Below, one piece after another: positions 26,265 through 35,642 of a stretch of DNA of 64,000 nt. Source of the DNA: Paenibacillus faecis (GTDB taxonomy: Bacteria > Bacillota > Bacilli > Paenibacillales > Paenibacillaceae). Below the pieces are notes generated by a model. That model was not told the origin of the DNA, made no database searches, and was given only the letters and a program-made list of their open reading frames with translations. Numbering within the stretch: position 1 is the stretch's first letter; every line of letters starts with the position of its first letter. The stretch lies in the NCBI RefSeq assembly GCF_008084145.1, contig NZ_VSDO01000001.1:1316840-1380839 (forward strand), in the 5' to 3' direction. Made by a program: the position numbers and the translations under genes.

Positions 26265-27090
26265 ACTGCCGCTCGCGGATTGGATTGAAATGTTGGTCGA
26301 CTGGATGGCCGCTCATCTCGGCGGCTTGTTCGACGGTATTTCAAGTGTTATCGAAGGAATCGTAGGCTTTTTCTCGGGGTTGTTCCTGCTCCCCCACCCG
26401 CTTCTATTTATCGCTATCCTCGGCGTACTGGCATTTTTGATCGGCAAGTGGAGACTGACGCTCTTTACGGTGATCGGCTTCCTGCTGATTGAAAATCTCG
26501 GGTACTGGCAGGAAACGATGAACACGTTGGGATTGGTGATTACGTCGGGACTGATCTCGATTGTCCTCGGGATTCCGATCGGGATCTGGAGCGCCTACAG
26601 CAAAACGGCGCACCGTATCATTTCCCCGTTGCTTGATTTCATGCAAACCATGCCGGCGTTCGTGTACTTGCTGCCGGCGGTCACTTTCTTCAGTCTGGGG
26701 GTCGTTCCGGGGGTGATCGCTTCCGTTATCTTTGCGATCCCGCCGACGATTCGCCTGACTTACCTTGGAATCAAGCAGGTTTCCGGCGAACTGGCCGAAG
26801 CGGCGGATGCCTTTGGCTCCACCTCCTGGCAAAAACTTGTCCAGGTGGAGCTGCCGTTAGCGATGCCGACCATGATGGCCGGTGTGAACCAGACGATCAT
26901 GCTGTCCTTGTCGATGGTCGTCATCGCCTCCATGATCGGAGCGCAGGGCATCGGGGCAACCGTGTACCGCGCCGTCACCCAGTTGAAAATCGGGCAAGGC
27001 TTTGAGGCCGGGTTAGCTGTGGTCGTACTGGCGATTGTGCTGGACCGGTTCACGCAGAATCTTTTCAAATCAGGCAAAAGGAGAGGATAA
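26251..27090 (+). CDS. opuAB: Glycine betaine/proline ABC transporter permease
   Basis: 279 residues with about 6-7 membrane helices. The amphipathic N-terminal region (WIEMLVDWMAAHLGGLFDG) is typical of OpuAB/ProW. The EAA loop reads ELAEAADAFGSTSWQKLVQVELP (in part: AADAFGSTSWQKLVQVELP). The start has an AGGAGG site and overlaps the ATPase stop by 14 bases. The binding protein gene begins 3 bases after its stop. Confidence 0.95.
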   Translation: MNLPKLPLADWIEMLVDWMAAHLGGLFDGISSVIEGIVGFFSGLFLLPHPLLFIAILGVLAFLIGKWRLTLFTVIGFLLIENLGYWQETMNTLGLVITSGLISIVLGIPIGIWSAYSKTAHRIISPLLDFMQTMPAFVYLLPAVTFFSLGVVPGVIASVIFAIPPTIRLTYLGIKQVSGELAEAADAFGSTSWQKLVQVELPLAMPTMMAGVNQTIMLSLSMVVIASMIGAQGIGATVYRAVTQLKIGQGFEAGLAVVVLAIVLDRFTQNLFKSGKRRG

Positions 27091-27093
27091 AGG

Positions 27094-28008
27094 ATGAAGA
27101 AAACGAAGAAGCTATGGGTAATGGCAGGCTTAGCCGGGATGCTGGCTTTAACCGCTTGCGGTTCCAATGCCGCCACCGGCGGTGACGGCAAGTCCGGCGC
27201 GGGCGCGGAAACCGGCTCTATCGGTGCGCAGGTCAAACATGAAATTATCGGCATCGATCCCGGCGCCGGCATTATGAAGGCAACCGCCGACGCCCTGGAG
27301 CAGTATGAGCTGAAAGACTGGACATTAATCGAAGGTTCGGGCGCCGCGATGACGGCCATGCTTGACAAGGCGATCAAAAAAGAAGAGCCGATCATTATCA
27401 CCGGCTGGACGCCGCATTGGATGTTTTCCAAGTATGATCTGAAATACCTGGAAGACCCCAAGAAAGTATACGGGGAAGCGGAAGAAATCCATACGATCGT
27501 TCGTAAAGGATTGAAGGAAGATCACCCGGTCGCCTACGAATTTTTGGACCGGTTTGAGTGGAGTTCCGATGAAATGGGCGAAATCATGACGGCCATTCAG
27601 GACGGTACGGATCCGGCGGAAGCCGCCAAGGCATGGGCGGACAGCCACGGCGATCGCGTCGATGCCTGGACGAAGGATTTGCAGCCGGTCAGCGGCGACA
27701 AAATCAAGCTGAGCTATGTCGCATGGGATTCGGAAATCGCCAGCACCTATCTGCTGAAATACATTATGGAGAGCAAGCTCGGATACGACGTCACGGCGCT
27801 TCAAGTCGAAGCGGGCCCGATGTGGACCGGTGTGGCGAGCGGGGATGTCGACGCTTCCGCGGCGGCCTGGCTTCCGCTCACGCATGCCGATTACTGGACG
27901 AAGTTCGGCGACAAGCTGGAGGACCTCGGCCCCAACATGACCGGCGTCAAAACCGGCCTGGTCGTGCCGTCCTATGTCGATGTGAAATCGATCGAGGATT
28001 TGAAATAA
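27094..28008 (+). CDS. opuAC: Glycine betaine-binding lipoprotein
   Basis: Substrate-binding protein, 304 residues, lipobox LTACGSN with the lipidated Cys near residue 22. The mature OpuAC domain has the Trp-rich segment GWTPHWMFSKYDLKYLEDP that in this family cages the trimethylammonium group. A second lobe (ELSYVAWDSEIAST-type segment) is visible. It ends the opuA operon, and a terminator follows 22 bases after the stop. Confidence 0.95.
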   Translation: MKKTKKLWVMAGLAGMLALTACGSNAATGGDGKSGAGAETGSIGAQVKHEIIGIDPGAGIMKATADALEQYELKDWTLIEGSGAAMTAMLDKAIKKEEPIIITGWTPHWMFSKYDLKYLEDPKKVYGEAEEIHTIVRKGLKEDHPVAYEFLDRFEWSSDEMGEIMTAIQDGTDPAEAAKAWADSHGDRVDAWTKDLQPVSGDKIKLSYVAWDSEIASTYLLKYIMESKLGYDVTALQVEAGPMWTGVASGDVDASAAAWLPLTHADYWTKFGDKLEDLGPNMTGVKTGLVVPSYVDVKSIEDLK

Positions 28009-28029
28009 ACATCCTTCAAACCACAAGAA

Positions 28030-28065
28030 GAAACCATCCCTCTGGCTGGGATGGTTTCTTTGTTT
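28030..28065 (+). terminator. Terminator of the opuA operon
   Basis: A perfect GAAACCATCCC / GGGATGGTTTC stem with a 7-base loop and TTTGTTT tail. Confidence 0.88.
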
Positions 28066-28154
28066 CATCTATATCAATTAAAAAGAGGGAGTACAATTAA
28101 TATAACAAGCCTTCCTTAAACAAACCTTACGGAAACCTGAAAAACAGATTAATT

Positions 28155-28655
28155 TCATTTAGCCATGTTGTTTAAAGCCTCCGCCGGAAAAAGCACCAGC
28201 TCTTCCCGGGCCGCCAGAAGCCGCTCGATAAACTCGCTTTGGCCTTCTTCACATTCGATAAACAAGACGAAACCGCCGTTTAAAAGACCGCGTTCCATTT
28301 CCCGCGCATCCTCCAAAGGAATCCCCGCTCCCGTCAATCCGACGACAAAGTCGTCGCTTCCCTGGCCGATCTCCGCTCCGGCGAGCAAATAGGAAGCGGG
28401 CCCGATGACGGCCACGTTCGCCGGCTGTTCTTCCAATATGGCGGCGACTTCAAGCAGCGGATGAAACAGCGCGTGATTGCCGTCCCCCCGTCTCGGCTTG
28501 GGTAATCCGGTATCCCTGCTGATGATGCCTAATTCCTCTTCCGTTCTGGCCACCACGGAAATCCGCCCCTTTTTCACACCGGCCCGTTTCAGATCCTCGA
28601 TCGCCATCGCCGCATCCTGCCTTGTGTGTGTAATCGCAGCCACTAATTTTGCCAT
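28155..28655 (-). CDS. General stress protein 17M-like protein
   Basis: 166 residues; I start at the second of two adjacent ATGs (28655), which gives the better distance from the GGAGGAG site; 28658 is equally in frame. The N-terminal alpha/beta module (KLVAAITHTRQDAAMAIEDL then GRISVVART) resembles the YflT/GspM-like general stress domain. A middle segment is rich in small residues (GAEIGQGSDDFVVGLTGAGI), as in glycine-rich loops of that family, and the acidic C-terminus reads FVLFIECEEGQ. In Bacillus, relatives are SigB-controlled, but no SigB promoter was confirmed here. Confidence 0.65.
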   Translation of the reverse strand: MAKLVAAITHTRQDAAMAIEDLKRAGVKKGRISVVARTEEELGIISRDTGLPKPRRGDGNHALFHPLLEVAAILEEQPANVAVIGPASYLLAGAEIGQGSDDFVVGLTGAGIPLEDAREMERGLLNGGFVLFIECEEGQSEFIERLLAAREELVLFPAEALNNMAK

Positions 28656-28882
28656 CATATCTCCTCCCTGTTGTCGTCCTCTCTGCACTCCACATTATTT
28701 CCATACCCGTTTTTCCCGGCAAAACTTCTGTAAACTTCCAAAAACCGAAGACTTAGTCATTAAAATTTTTAAAAAACTATTAGTGAGAAACTTTTGACCT
28801 GAAACATTCCGCCTCCCGGCGAACGCCGTTTCCATGCCGCCAGGTCTCACATAGGTTATAAAAAAGGAGGAGGAATGCCCAA

Positions 28883-29140
28883 GTGGAAGCTTACTATAAC
28901 TGTATGCGCTTGAAAAACCGCAAGGTGCGGATTTTGACGACGGACAGACGCCATGTCGTAGGAACGATCGTCGACGTGGACCCCCAATATGTCTATTTGC
29001 GTCCTGAACGTGGGGGGCCCGTCCAAACATCCGCGTTTTACCCGGGATTTTACGGTCCGGGATATGGCGGTGCCGGCTGGTACGGCAATGATATTCTCAC
29101 GCTCAGCCTGTTTACGCTGCTCGCTATTGCGCTTATTTAA
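28883..29140 (+). CDS. Small Sm-like protein with hydrophobic tail (second copy)
   Basis: 85 residues, start GTG at 28883 after AGGAGGAGG; a nearby ATG at 28875 is out of frame and ends after 12 codons. Residues about 8-42 (MRLKNRKVRILTTDRRHVVG, then TIVDVDPQYVYLRPE) resemble an Sm1 motif. A Gly/Tyr/Phe/Pro-rich stretch (FYPGFYGPGYGGAGWYG) and a hydrophobic end (LTLSLFTLLAIALI) follow. The design parallels the protein at 9326. It is followed by a strong terminator. Function is unknown. Confidence 0.7.
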   Translation: MEAYYNCMRLKNRKVRILTTDRRHVVGTIVDVDPQYVYLRPERGGPVQTSAFYPGFYGPGYGGAGWYGNDILTLSLFTLLAIALI

Positions 29141-29153
29141 TCTCGGCCTTTCG

Positions 29154-29196
29154 AAAAAAGGGATGGACCCGATTGGGTCCATCCCTGTCTTTTTTA
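29154..29196. terminator. Terminator after the Sm-like gene
   Basis: GGGATGGACCC-GATT-GGGTCCATCCC with T-runs on both strands, serving this gene and possibly the convergent YceI gene. Confidence 0.85.
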
Positions 29197-29216
29197 TCCA
29201 CGTATGAGTAATTCCG

Positions 29217-29927
29217 TTAACGTTCCAGCACCAGCTCGAGACGAACCGAAATATCGTTCTCCGTTTCCAGGACGACGGAATGCGGATTCTGCATGCCGAA
29301 ATCGGCGAAAGTCACGGTCGTGACGCCCGAGAGTCTGACTTGGTTGTCCTGATAAAGCGCCTGTGCCTCGAAGATCACGTCTTTATCGACCCCTTTTACG
29401 GTTAATGTCCCCGGCATGGTGAAGTCGTATACCGCCCCTTCCTTCCATTCCGCAGGAAGCCCTTCAAATGAAGAAGCGACGAATTTGGCCTGCGGATGCT
29501 CAGGCACATTAAAAAACTCTCCATTCTGAATATGCCCGTCCCGCTGTGCGTTTCCCGAGCTGACTTCACTCATTTCAACGGTTCCTTCGGCCTTCATATT
29601 TTCGGGTTGATCCAATTGAATCGTCCAACTCCCGCTGACCGCCGCATTCTCAAAATTGACGGTTTCCCTGGAGGTGGTGACGGAAAAATAGACTTTGGAC
29701 GCAGCGGCAATTTTCCATTCGCCGTTTAACTGTTCAGCGGCTACAACCGCTTGTTCGTCGCTTCCCCCGTCCGCTTTGCCATTTGCCGCCGCCGCGCTTG
29801 CCGGAATCGCTTCGGTGATCTCCACGCGATTCCCCAGATAATTATCCATAAATGCATAGCCGCCGGCACCGACCAGTATGACCGCGGCCACTCCTGTTAT
29901 AATCCAATTTCTGGTTTTCTTGTTCAT
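29217..29927 (-). CDS. YceI-family protein, membrane anchored
   Basis: 236 residues. A basic start and helix (about 7-27, WIITGVAAVILVGAGGYAFM) anchor it, followed by a short Ala/Asp linker and a YceI lipocalin-like barrel (WKIAAASKVYFSVTTSRETV to the end). YceI proteins bind long isoprenoid or amphiphilic molecules; here it would work outside the cell. Start ATG has an AGGAGG site. It is divergent from the two-component pair at 30113, which may regulate it (inference). Confidence 0.88.
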   Translation of the reverse strand: MNKKTRNWIITGVAAVILVGAGGYAFMDNYLGNRVEITEAIPASAAAANGKADGGSDEQAVVAAEQLNGEWKIAAASKVYFSVTTSRETVNFENAAVSGSWTIQLDQPENMKAEGTVEMSEVSSGNAQRDGHIQNGEFFNVPEHPQAKFVASSFEGLPAEWKEGAVYDFTMPGTLTVKGVDKDVIFEAQALYQDNQVRLSGVTTVTFADFGMQNPHSVVLETENDISVRLELVLER

Positions 29928-30112
29928 TTTTCAGGTTACCTCCTATCTCATTTACAGCTAATCTAGCATCCGAATATGTCGGGATGATGTCAGAATCACA
30001 CTTTTCTGAAAAATTTCCTATTTTTCACTTTGAACGGCTTGAAAAGCTTGCGGCTATGCCCGGGATATGATAAAGATTTAGAAAAAGCGATCAGCCGAAA
30101 GAGGAGAAATTC

Positions 30113-30796
30113 GTGAAAACGATCTTAATTATCGAGGATGAAGAAGCCATTTCCCGCGTTCTCGCCGCTTATATCCGAAAAGCTGGGCACCGTCCGGTCC
30201 GGGCGGCTACCGGCCGGGCTGCGATCGAGCAATTTGAAAGCGAGTCCCCGGACCTCGTCCTCCTCGATCTGATGCTGCCGGACGGGGACGGGATGGATTT
30301 GCTCGCGGAGATCCGCAAAACGAGCGCCTGCCCGGTCATCATGTTGACGGCGCGTGACGGAATCTCCGACAGGCTGGCGGGGCTGAACGGCGGAGCTGAC
30401 GACTACATGATCAAGCCCTTCGTCCCCGATGAAGTCGTCGCCCGCATCAACGCCGTACTGCGCAGGCCTCCGCACTGGCATGACGGCAGCAGCAAACGGA
30501 TTTACGGGAACCTGTCGATTGACCTCGCCGCCAAGCAGGTCCTGGTCAACGGCGCCGAAGTCGCTTTGAATCCCCGTGAACTGGCGCTGCTGTTGTTTTT
30601 GGCGGAATGGCCCAACCGGACTTTTACGCGCGAACAGCTCATTGAGCAGGTATGGGGAATCGATTATGACGGCAGCGACCGGGCGGTCGATCTGTCCATT
30701 AAACGGCTGCGGCAGGCGCTGTCGCATTGGTCGCTGGAAGAAGGAGAAATCCGTACGCTGCGGGGAATGGGGTATCAGTTATGGATCAAAGAGTGA
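30113..30796 (+). CDS. OmpR-family response regulator
   Basis: 227 residues from a GTG with GAGGAG upstream. Receiver domain (1-118) with acidic pocket EDEE, phospho-acceptor Asp in DLVLLDLMLPDGDG and Lys in MIKPFVPDE. The C-terminal winged helix (about 130-225) ends with IRTLRGMGYQL as in the PhoB/OmpR class. The kinase gene begins inside its last codons (ATG at 30781), so the pair is coupled. Confidence 0.95.
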   Translation: MKTILIIEDEEAISRVLAAYIRKAGHRPVRAATGRAAIEQFESESPDLVLLDLMLPDGDGMDLLAEIRKTSACPVIMLTARDGISDRLAGLNGGADDYMIKPFVPDEVVARINAVLRRPPHWHDGSSKRIYGNLSIDLAAKQVLVNGAEVALNPRELALLLFLAEWPNRTFTREQLIEQVWGIDYDGSDRAVDLSIKRLRQALSHWSLEEGEIRTLRGMGYQLWIKE

Positions 30797-32190
30797 AACG
30801 TAAACAAACCTCCATGCTATCGTATTGGACCGTCCGTTATTTTATTATTCTGTGCCTTGGGCTGGCGATTATCGCTCTCGCTGCCGTGTACTGGATCCGG
30901 GAGACGGCGATGGACAGCCGCTTGAAGACGACCGGGCTGCTCGGTCAGGAAATTTCGGAACGGGTCGCTTCACCCACAGGTGAACTCGTTATCCCTCCGA
31001 ACTTCGAACAGTTGCTGAAAAGCCGGTTCGTCTATTTCAATCTGGACAAGGATGAACTCTGCCTGATTATTACCGACAACAAAGGGGATCTCGTATTTTC
31101 CAAACCCCGAATCAGCGATCGGGAGCTTAAACATAAACTCACCGACGATCTGTCGCGTGCGCGGGATGAGCGTTTTTTGGCCGTGACGACGCCGATCCTG
31201 AACGGAAAACAACTGCAAGGGCAGGTTTCCCTGCTGCAGTCCAAACGTTCGCTCACCTATAGTCCCAACGAAATTATCCTGATCGCCGTACTGCTGGCGA
31301 CCCTCATCTTATGCGGTTGGATTACGATTTACTCACTGTCCCGCAAGCTGTCCCGCCCGATTCGCCGCGTGGCGCAGAGCGCCAGGCAGATTGCGGCGGG
31401 CTCCTACGAGGTCGATCTGGAGATCGCCACCCCGGAAAGGGAGCTTCAGGACCTGATCGGCTCCTTCAAAGACATGGCGCACCGCCTTAAGCAACTGGAA
31501 GAATGGCGGGCCTTGTCGCTGGCCGGGGTGTCCCATGAATTGAAGACCCCCGTCACCTCGATCAAAGGCCTGCTCATGGCGGTACGTGAAGGAGTGGTCC
31601 ATCCGGAGGAGGCCGAGGAGTTTCTTGATATCGCGCTCAAGGAATCGGAGCGGATGGAGGTGATGGTGGCCGACCTGCTCAATTACAATGCCCTATCTTC
31701 GGGCAGTCTGGAGGTCCGGCATGATTCGCTGGACGTGAAAGTGCTCGTTGAGGAAATCGCCTATCAGTGGAATTTGCTCCATGAGAACGAGGACATCATC
31801 ATTACCGTGGAGGCTCCGGAGGAGGAGCTCCTTACGGCCGGGGACGCCCTGCGGATTCAGCAAATCGTGGTGAATCTGCTGAATAATGCGCTGCAGGCCG
31901 CTTCCGACGAGCGCCCGCTCCTGATCCAGATCTCGCTCCATTCCCACGAGGGGTACATTGATATCGCGGTGAGCGACAATGGAAGCGGCATTGCGGAGGA
32001 GGAGCAGCCGCATATCTTTGAACGCTTCTATCGCGGGGAGGCCAAGAAGCGCAAGGTCCGCGGCCTGGGCCTCGGCTTGACCTACAGCCGGCTGCTGGCC
32101 CGCGCCCAAGGCGGCGATCTGAGGCTGGGCAGCAGCTCGCAGGCCGGCAGCACCTTTATTTTGGAGCTGCGCAGGCAGGTGCCCGCTTGA
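30781..32190 (+). CDS. Sensor histidine kinase
   Basis: 469 residues from the ATG at 30781 (MDQRVKRKQTSMLSYW), overlapping the regulator stop by 16 bases. Two membrane helices (about 17-37 and 158-180) flank an extracellular sensor of about 120 residues. A HAMP domain (about 180-235) leads to the H-box LAGVSHELKTPVTSIKG, the N-box QIVVNLLNNALQ and the G-boxes DNGSGIAEEE and GLGLGLTYSRLLA. All motifs needed for autophosphorylation are intact. The stimulus is unknown. Confidence 0.94.
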   Translation: MDQRVKRKQTSMLSYWTVRYFIILCLGLAIIALAAVYWIRETAMDSRLKTTGLLGQEISERVASPTGELVIPPNFEQLLKSRFVYFNLDKDELCLIITDNKGDLVFSKPRISDRELKHKLTDDLSRARDERFLAVTTPILNGKQLQGQVSLLQSKRSLTYSPNEIILIAVLLATLILCGWITIYSLSRKLSRPIRRVAQSARQIAAGSYEVDLEIATPERELQDLIGSFKDMAHRLKQLEEWRALSLAGVSHELKTPVTSIKGLLMAVREGVVHPEEAEEFLDIALKESERMEVMVADLLNYNALSSGSLEVRHDSLDVKVLVEEIAYQWNLLHENEDIIITVEAPEEELLTAGDALRIQQIVVNLLNNALQAASDERPLLIQISLHSHEGYIDIAVSDNGSGIAEEEQPHIFERFYRGEAKKRKVRGLGLGLTYSRLLARAQGGDLRLGSSSQAGSTFILELRRQVPA

Positions 32191-32230
32191 TTTTCATATG
32201 ACTATTCGCTGAAGATGAGGAGTTTGCCGG

Positions 32231-32932
32231 ATGGATGAGGAGATTATCGTGTTTGAATGTACCGTATGTCACAAAAATTACGAAAAGGCGAAGAAGGATC
32301 ATCCCGATTTTGAGATCACCGGGCTCGATAATGTGATGGATTGGTCGGATTTCCGGCCGGAGGATGATCTCCCTGGCTTAGACGAGAGAATCTGGGCCAG
32401 ATCCGAGAAAGCGCCTACGGCTGGAGAACGTCGGATCGTACAGGTTCATTCCCATTTTCATATGACGGTCGGGGAGTCGTTTTGGACTTTATTTACCCCT
32501 GCCCTTTCGCATTTTAACGGCTGGGACAGCCATCCCGAGGAAATTGAAGCTTCTGCGTTTGTGCGCTGCAAGGTGGAGCGGGTCCTTGACCGGAACGGAC
32601 AAAGAGCGTGGGTGGAGCTGTATATTGAGGAGGTCACGCTGCTATCCGAGCTTTGTGCCATAGTCCCGCCGCGGGACGGATCGGGGTATGCCGAACACCT
32701 GGGCTTATATAGGAACCCTCATATTTTTCAATGGCAGGATTGGTTTCTGGTCACTTCCAGCGCTGAGGGAGACTTGGGCGTATGGGGATTGGTTCGGAAA
32801 ACGGCGGGCCGTTATCACCTCGTTACAATGGGAGATTGGGACTTTCATTTGGACATGGCCTATGGCGGAAATCTGATCCTTCCCGAGCCGGAATGGGACG
32901 AGATGTTGAGCAAGTGCACATGGTACGGCTAA
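32231..32932 (+). CDS. Hypothetical protein with CxxC N-terminus
   Basis: 233 residues, start ATG at 32231 with GAGGAG upstream. The N-terminus shows FECTVCHKNYEKAKK, a single CxxC. Several aromatic-rich segments follow (SHFHMTVGESFWTLFTPALS and IFQWQDWFLVTSSAEGD). No transmembrane helix, signal or known fold is recognised. A terminator follows directly, so it is a monocistronic gene. Confidence 0.65.
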   Translation: MDEEIIVFECTVCHKNYEKAKKDHPDFEITGLDNVMDWSDFRPEDDLPGLDERIWARSEKAPTAGERRIVQVHSHFHMTVGESFWTLFTPALSHFNGWDSHPEEIEASAFVRCKVERVLDRNGQRAWVELYIEEVTLLSELCAIVPPRDGSGYAEHLGLYRNPHIFQWQDWFLVTSSAEGDLGVWGLVRKTAGRYHLVTMGDWDFHLDMAYGGNLILPEPEWDEMLSKCTWYG

Positions 32933-32938
32933 AACAAA

Positions 32939-32977
32939 AACCGGCCTTTCCGGCTAAGCGGAAGGTCGGTTTTATTT
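32939..32977. terminator. Terminator between convergent genes
   Basis: AACCGGCCTTTCCG pairs with CGGAAGGTCGGTT, followed by TTATTT. Confidence 0.75.
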
Positions 32978-32998
32978 CATACTGCTTTAGAATTTTTC

Positions 32999-33400
32999 TT
33001 ATTCGGCGTAGGCCTTGGTCCAATGATAGGGCTGCACTTCTTCCAAGGATTTAAACAGAAGTTGATTGTCCGGTGTGGTTACCGCTACCTTTACGTCGTT
33101 GCCCCAATAAAACAACCTTTCTTGACACACGCCGCATGGACTCAGAATCTTAAACTCTTCATTTTCGTTATCTCTCGCGATGCATAGGGAATGCGTGATT
33201 TTGGTGTTCAGTTTGTGCGCTTCCAAAATAGCCCCCGTCTCCATGCACAACTCTGTGGAAGCATTGATCACTTCCGGCGCCACGCTTGTCAAAATCTCCC
33301 CATCACTGGTATACATGGCCGCCGCCCCTCCCCAACCTGAGGGATATCTCTTCATTACCAATTCCTTTGCCGCTTCAAAAAGTCTCTGTTCAATACTCAA
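32999..33400 (-). CDS. Cytidine-deaminase-fold zinc enzyme
   Basis: 133 residues from a TTG with GGAGG upstream. The zinc-deaminase core is visible as C52-M-E54 in ELCMETGAILEAH (the C/HAE motif) and PCGVC (C89, C92), giving three zinc cysteines and the proton-shuttling Glu. The size fits small cytidine or blasticidin-S-type deaminases. Family members deaminate cytidine, blasticidin S or related bases; which one cannot be read here. It stands apart from the surrounding efflux genes. Confidence 0.8.
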   Translation of the reverse strand: MSIEQRLFEAAKELVMKRYPSGWGGAAAMYTSDGEILTSVAPEVINASTELCMETGAILEAHKLNTKITHSLCIARDNENEEFKILSPCGVCQERLFYWGNDVKVAVTTPDNQLLFKSLEEVQPYHWTKAYAE

Positions 33401-33490
33401 TGTGAACCTCCAAAAGTTAGAAATAGATATATTGTCTTGCTTATTTTAATATTATTCATTTTAAAATGCGATAGCATTACCTCATCCGTC

Positions 33491-34159
33491 CTAATTGTGC
33501 CGACTGTCAGCCAAATATTGAAGAATCATGTCCACGAAGCGCTGAGGAATGGGGTCGTCTATCGATTCCCCGGCCATCTCCGCTGCCGGGACTAGACTAA
33601 CTTTCTGAAGCAGTCCCATCATCGCAGTAAAAATAAACTGTCCCGTTTCCAAAGGGTGGAGACCTGGTTGCAACGAGCCGTCCCTGAGCCCCGCTTCGAG
33701 TGTCTCGGTAAGGAAATGCCGTTCTTTTTTCGTAACGATAAATTGTTCATAGCGGTGTTTCAATTCATGATCCGAATCATAGGCCTCGTAGTAGAGGTCA
33801 AAGAGCAGGATGAATTTCAGATAATCGGGATGCTGCCGGGCATAGTCGATCCAAGCCTCAAGAATGAGCCGTAACTTGGCCTTCCCATCGCGAGCTTCGA
33901 CGCCTATTCCTTCCAAATAACCGGTCATGCCCTCCAGCACATCCATTTGAACCTCAAAAATCAATTCGTCCATGGATCGGAAATGCTTGTAAAAGGTGAC
34001 GCGGCTAACCCCCGCCAACTCGCATACCTCTTTGATGTTCACGTTAAGGAAGCTTTTTTTCATAAATAGGCTCTTACCTGCCGCGATTAAGGCTTCGCGA
34101 TGTTTATTCTTCAGGTTTTTGTGCCATGACTCCGCCATCGTTGTAGATTCGTCCTTCAT
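33491..34159 (-). CDS. TetR-family regulator of the adjacent efflux gene
   Basis: 222 residues. HTH near residues 40-60 (NIKEVCELAGVSRVTFYKHF). The start at 34159 (MKDESTTMAESW) has AAAGGA nine bases upstream and overlaps the MFS gene end by 56 bases; an internal ATG at 34138 is an alternative. As it lies directly behind a multidrug MFS gene on the same strand, it is probably its autoregulated repressor. Confidence 0.88.
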   Translation of the reverse strand: MKDESTTMAESWHKNLKNKHREALIAAGKSLFMKKSFLNVNIKEVCELAGVSRVTFYKHFRSMDELIFEVQMDVLEGMTGYLEGIGVEARDGKAKLRLILEAWIDYARQHPDYLKFILLFDLYYEAYDSDHELKHRYEQFIVTKKERHFLTETLEAGLRDGSLQPGLHPLETGQFIFTAMMGLLQKVSLVPAAEMAGESIDDPIPQRFVDMILQYLADSRHN

Positions 34160-35333
34160 TACGCATTTTCCTTTCTATAGTTAAACCGAAGGCCCCCAGC
34201 AGAATAAACGCACCCATTATATAAGGCAAATTAAGTTGAATATCAAACAGAACCCCCGCAAAAATCGGCCCGATCATGTTCCCCAAACTGGTATAGGTCG
34301 TATTTAGTCCGGAAGCATATCCCTGCCGCCCTTCGGCCATGTTGGCAATTATCGTGCTGGCCGTCGGCCGGAGAAAAGCGTTGAAGGCAAAGAACAGAGC
34401 TGATATCACCAAAAGGTAAGCCTGATTGACCCGGACCAACATCAACAAGAGGGTACAAGCCGATAGGATCAAAGAAAGGCGGATGACCCGGATCTCGCCA
34501 AAACGCCGGACAATCCGATCAAGCAGCCATACCTGTACGACCACACCAACAATCGCTCCTATTGTTATAATAACGGAAATCTCCCGAGCGTCGAAAGCGT
34601 ATTTTTGCTCTACGAACAAAGCATACACCGTTTCATAATTGGCTAGCCCGAATGTCATGACCAAAATGAGCAGGAGGTATCGAAAATAGGGAGTTCGAAA
34701 CGAGTTAACGATTTGCTGCTTTAGCGGTTCACGTTCAGAACGTAATCTTGCGGGTTGCTGAAGTTGCCGCGTTTGGGTTTCGGGGAGCAGCCCTGTAAGC
34801 AGAGTGGCCGCAAGTCCCAACCCCGCGGCAAAAAAGTAAGGCATCCGAATGCCAAACTCGGCGATAATACCTCCCAGCCCCGGCCCTAGGACCATGCCTA
34901 GATTCATCGCTGCGCTCAGATACCCCATCCCTTTAGCCCTTGTCTTCGTAGTTGTGCAATCGGCTACATAAGCCATAACGGACGGTACCATAAGCCCGAG
35001 TCCGATGCCCCCGATAAAACGGGCTGCATATAAAAAAGACAGGCTGTGCGATACGGCGAACATGTAATCGGAGAGAACGGTTAAAAACAGACCGGACATG
35101 ATCATTTTTTTACGGCCAAATCTATCGGAAAGCTGCCCCCCGATAGGGGAAAACAAAAACTGGGCCGCCCCGAAGGCGGCGACAAGATAGCCGGCTGCCG
35201 TGCCTGCGGCGTCAAACAGCTTCAGATAATCCGGAAGAATCGGAATGACCATTCCTTGCCCCAACAGGGCGATGAATAAATTAAACATCAAGATAAAAAG
35301 CGGGTATCTGCTTGTAACCGGAATGCGTGACAT
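34104..35333 (-). CDS. MFS multidrug efflux transporter (Bmr/NorA-like)
   Basis: 409 residues from the ATG at 35333 (MSRIPVTSRYPLF), with GGAGG upstream; an earlier ATG at 35345 lacks a site. There are 12 predicted helices. Motif A is GGQLSDRFGRKKMIM, and motif C-type glycines (VLGPGLGGIIAEFG) in helix 5 mark a proton-drug antiporter. The opening GQGMVIPILPDYLK resembles the Bmr/Blt/NorA group. It is followed by, and overlaps, a TetR gene. Confidence 0.88.
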   Translation of the reverse strand: MSRIPVTSRYPLFILMFNLFIALLGQGMVIPILPDYLKLFDAAGTAAGYLVAAFGAAQFLFSPIGGQLSDRFGRKKMIMSGLFLTVLSDYMFAVSHSLSFLYAARFIGGIGLGLMVPSVMAYVADCTTTKTRAKGMGYLSAAMNLGMVLGPGLGGIIAEFGIRMPYFFAAGLGLAATLLTGLLPETQTRQLQQPARLRSEREPLKQQIVNSFRTPYFRYLLLILVMTFGLANYETVYALFVEQKYAFDAREISVIITIGAIVGVVVQVWLLDRIVRRFGEIRVIRLSLILSACTLLLMLVRVNQAYLLVISALFFAFNAFLRPTASTIIANMAEGRQGYASGLNTTYTSLGNMIGPIFAGVLFDIQLNLPYIMGAFILLGAFGLTIERKMRNEGRIYNDGGVMAQKPEE

Positions 35334-35556
35334 AAGGACCTCCAAAATAGTTTACGTTATGTAAAGGATTACTCTATGTAAACCATTTTAATAACTTCCG
35401 ATTTCTTTGTCAAAGACGCACTGATAAAATTAATATCCTATTACTGCTGCAGCCCGATCAAGCGGAGAAAAAATGCGGGCCTACCCGGTTTCAAGTTCGG
35501 TCGGAAACGTAAGGAACAATTCGCCAGAACTGTTTAAGGAGGTTAAATCATAGAGA

Positions 35557-35611
35557 GTAAAAGAGGGTCGTCCCTCCGTCATCTAGGATGACTTGGGACA
35601 CCCTCTTTTAC
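35557..35611. terminator. Long hairpin terminator in 35334-35642 intergenic region
   Basis: GTAAAAGAGGGT, CCC and GTCATC pair with GATGAC, GGGA and ACCCTCTTTTAC. The rest of this 309-base gap has a possible 26-codon frame (MRAYPVSSSVGNV...) and an isolated AAGGAGG with no start codon, but no gene that I can support. Confidence 0.75.
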
Positions 35612-35642
35612 TTTTGATTCTAATTGGCGCCCTTCCGCAAGG

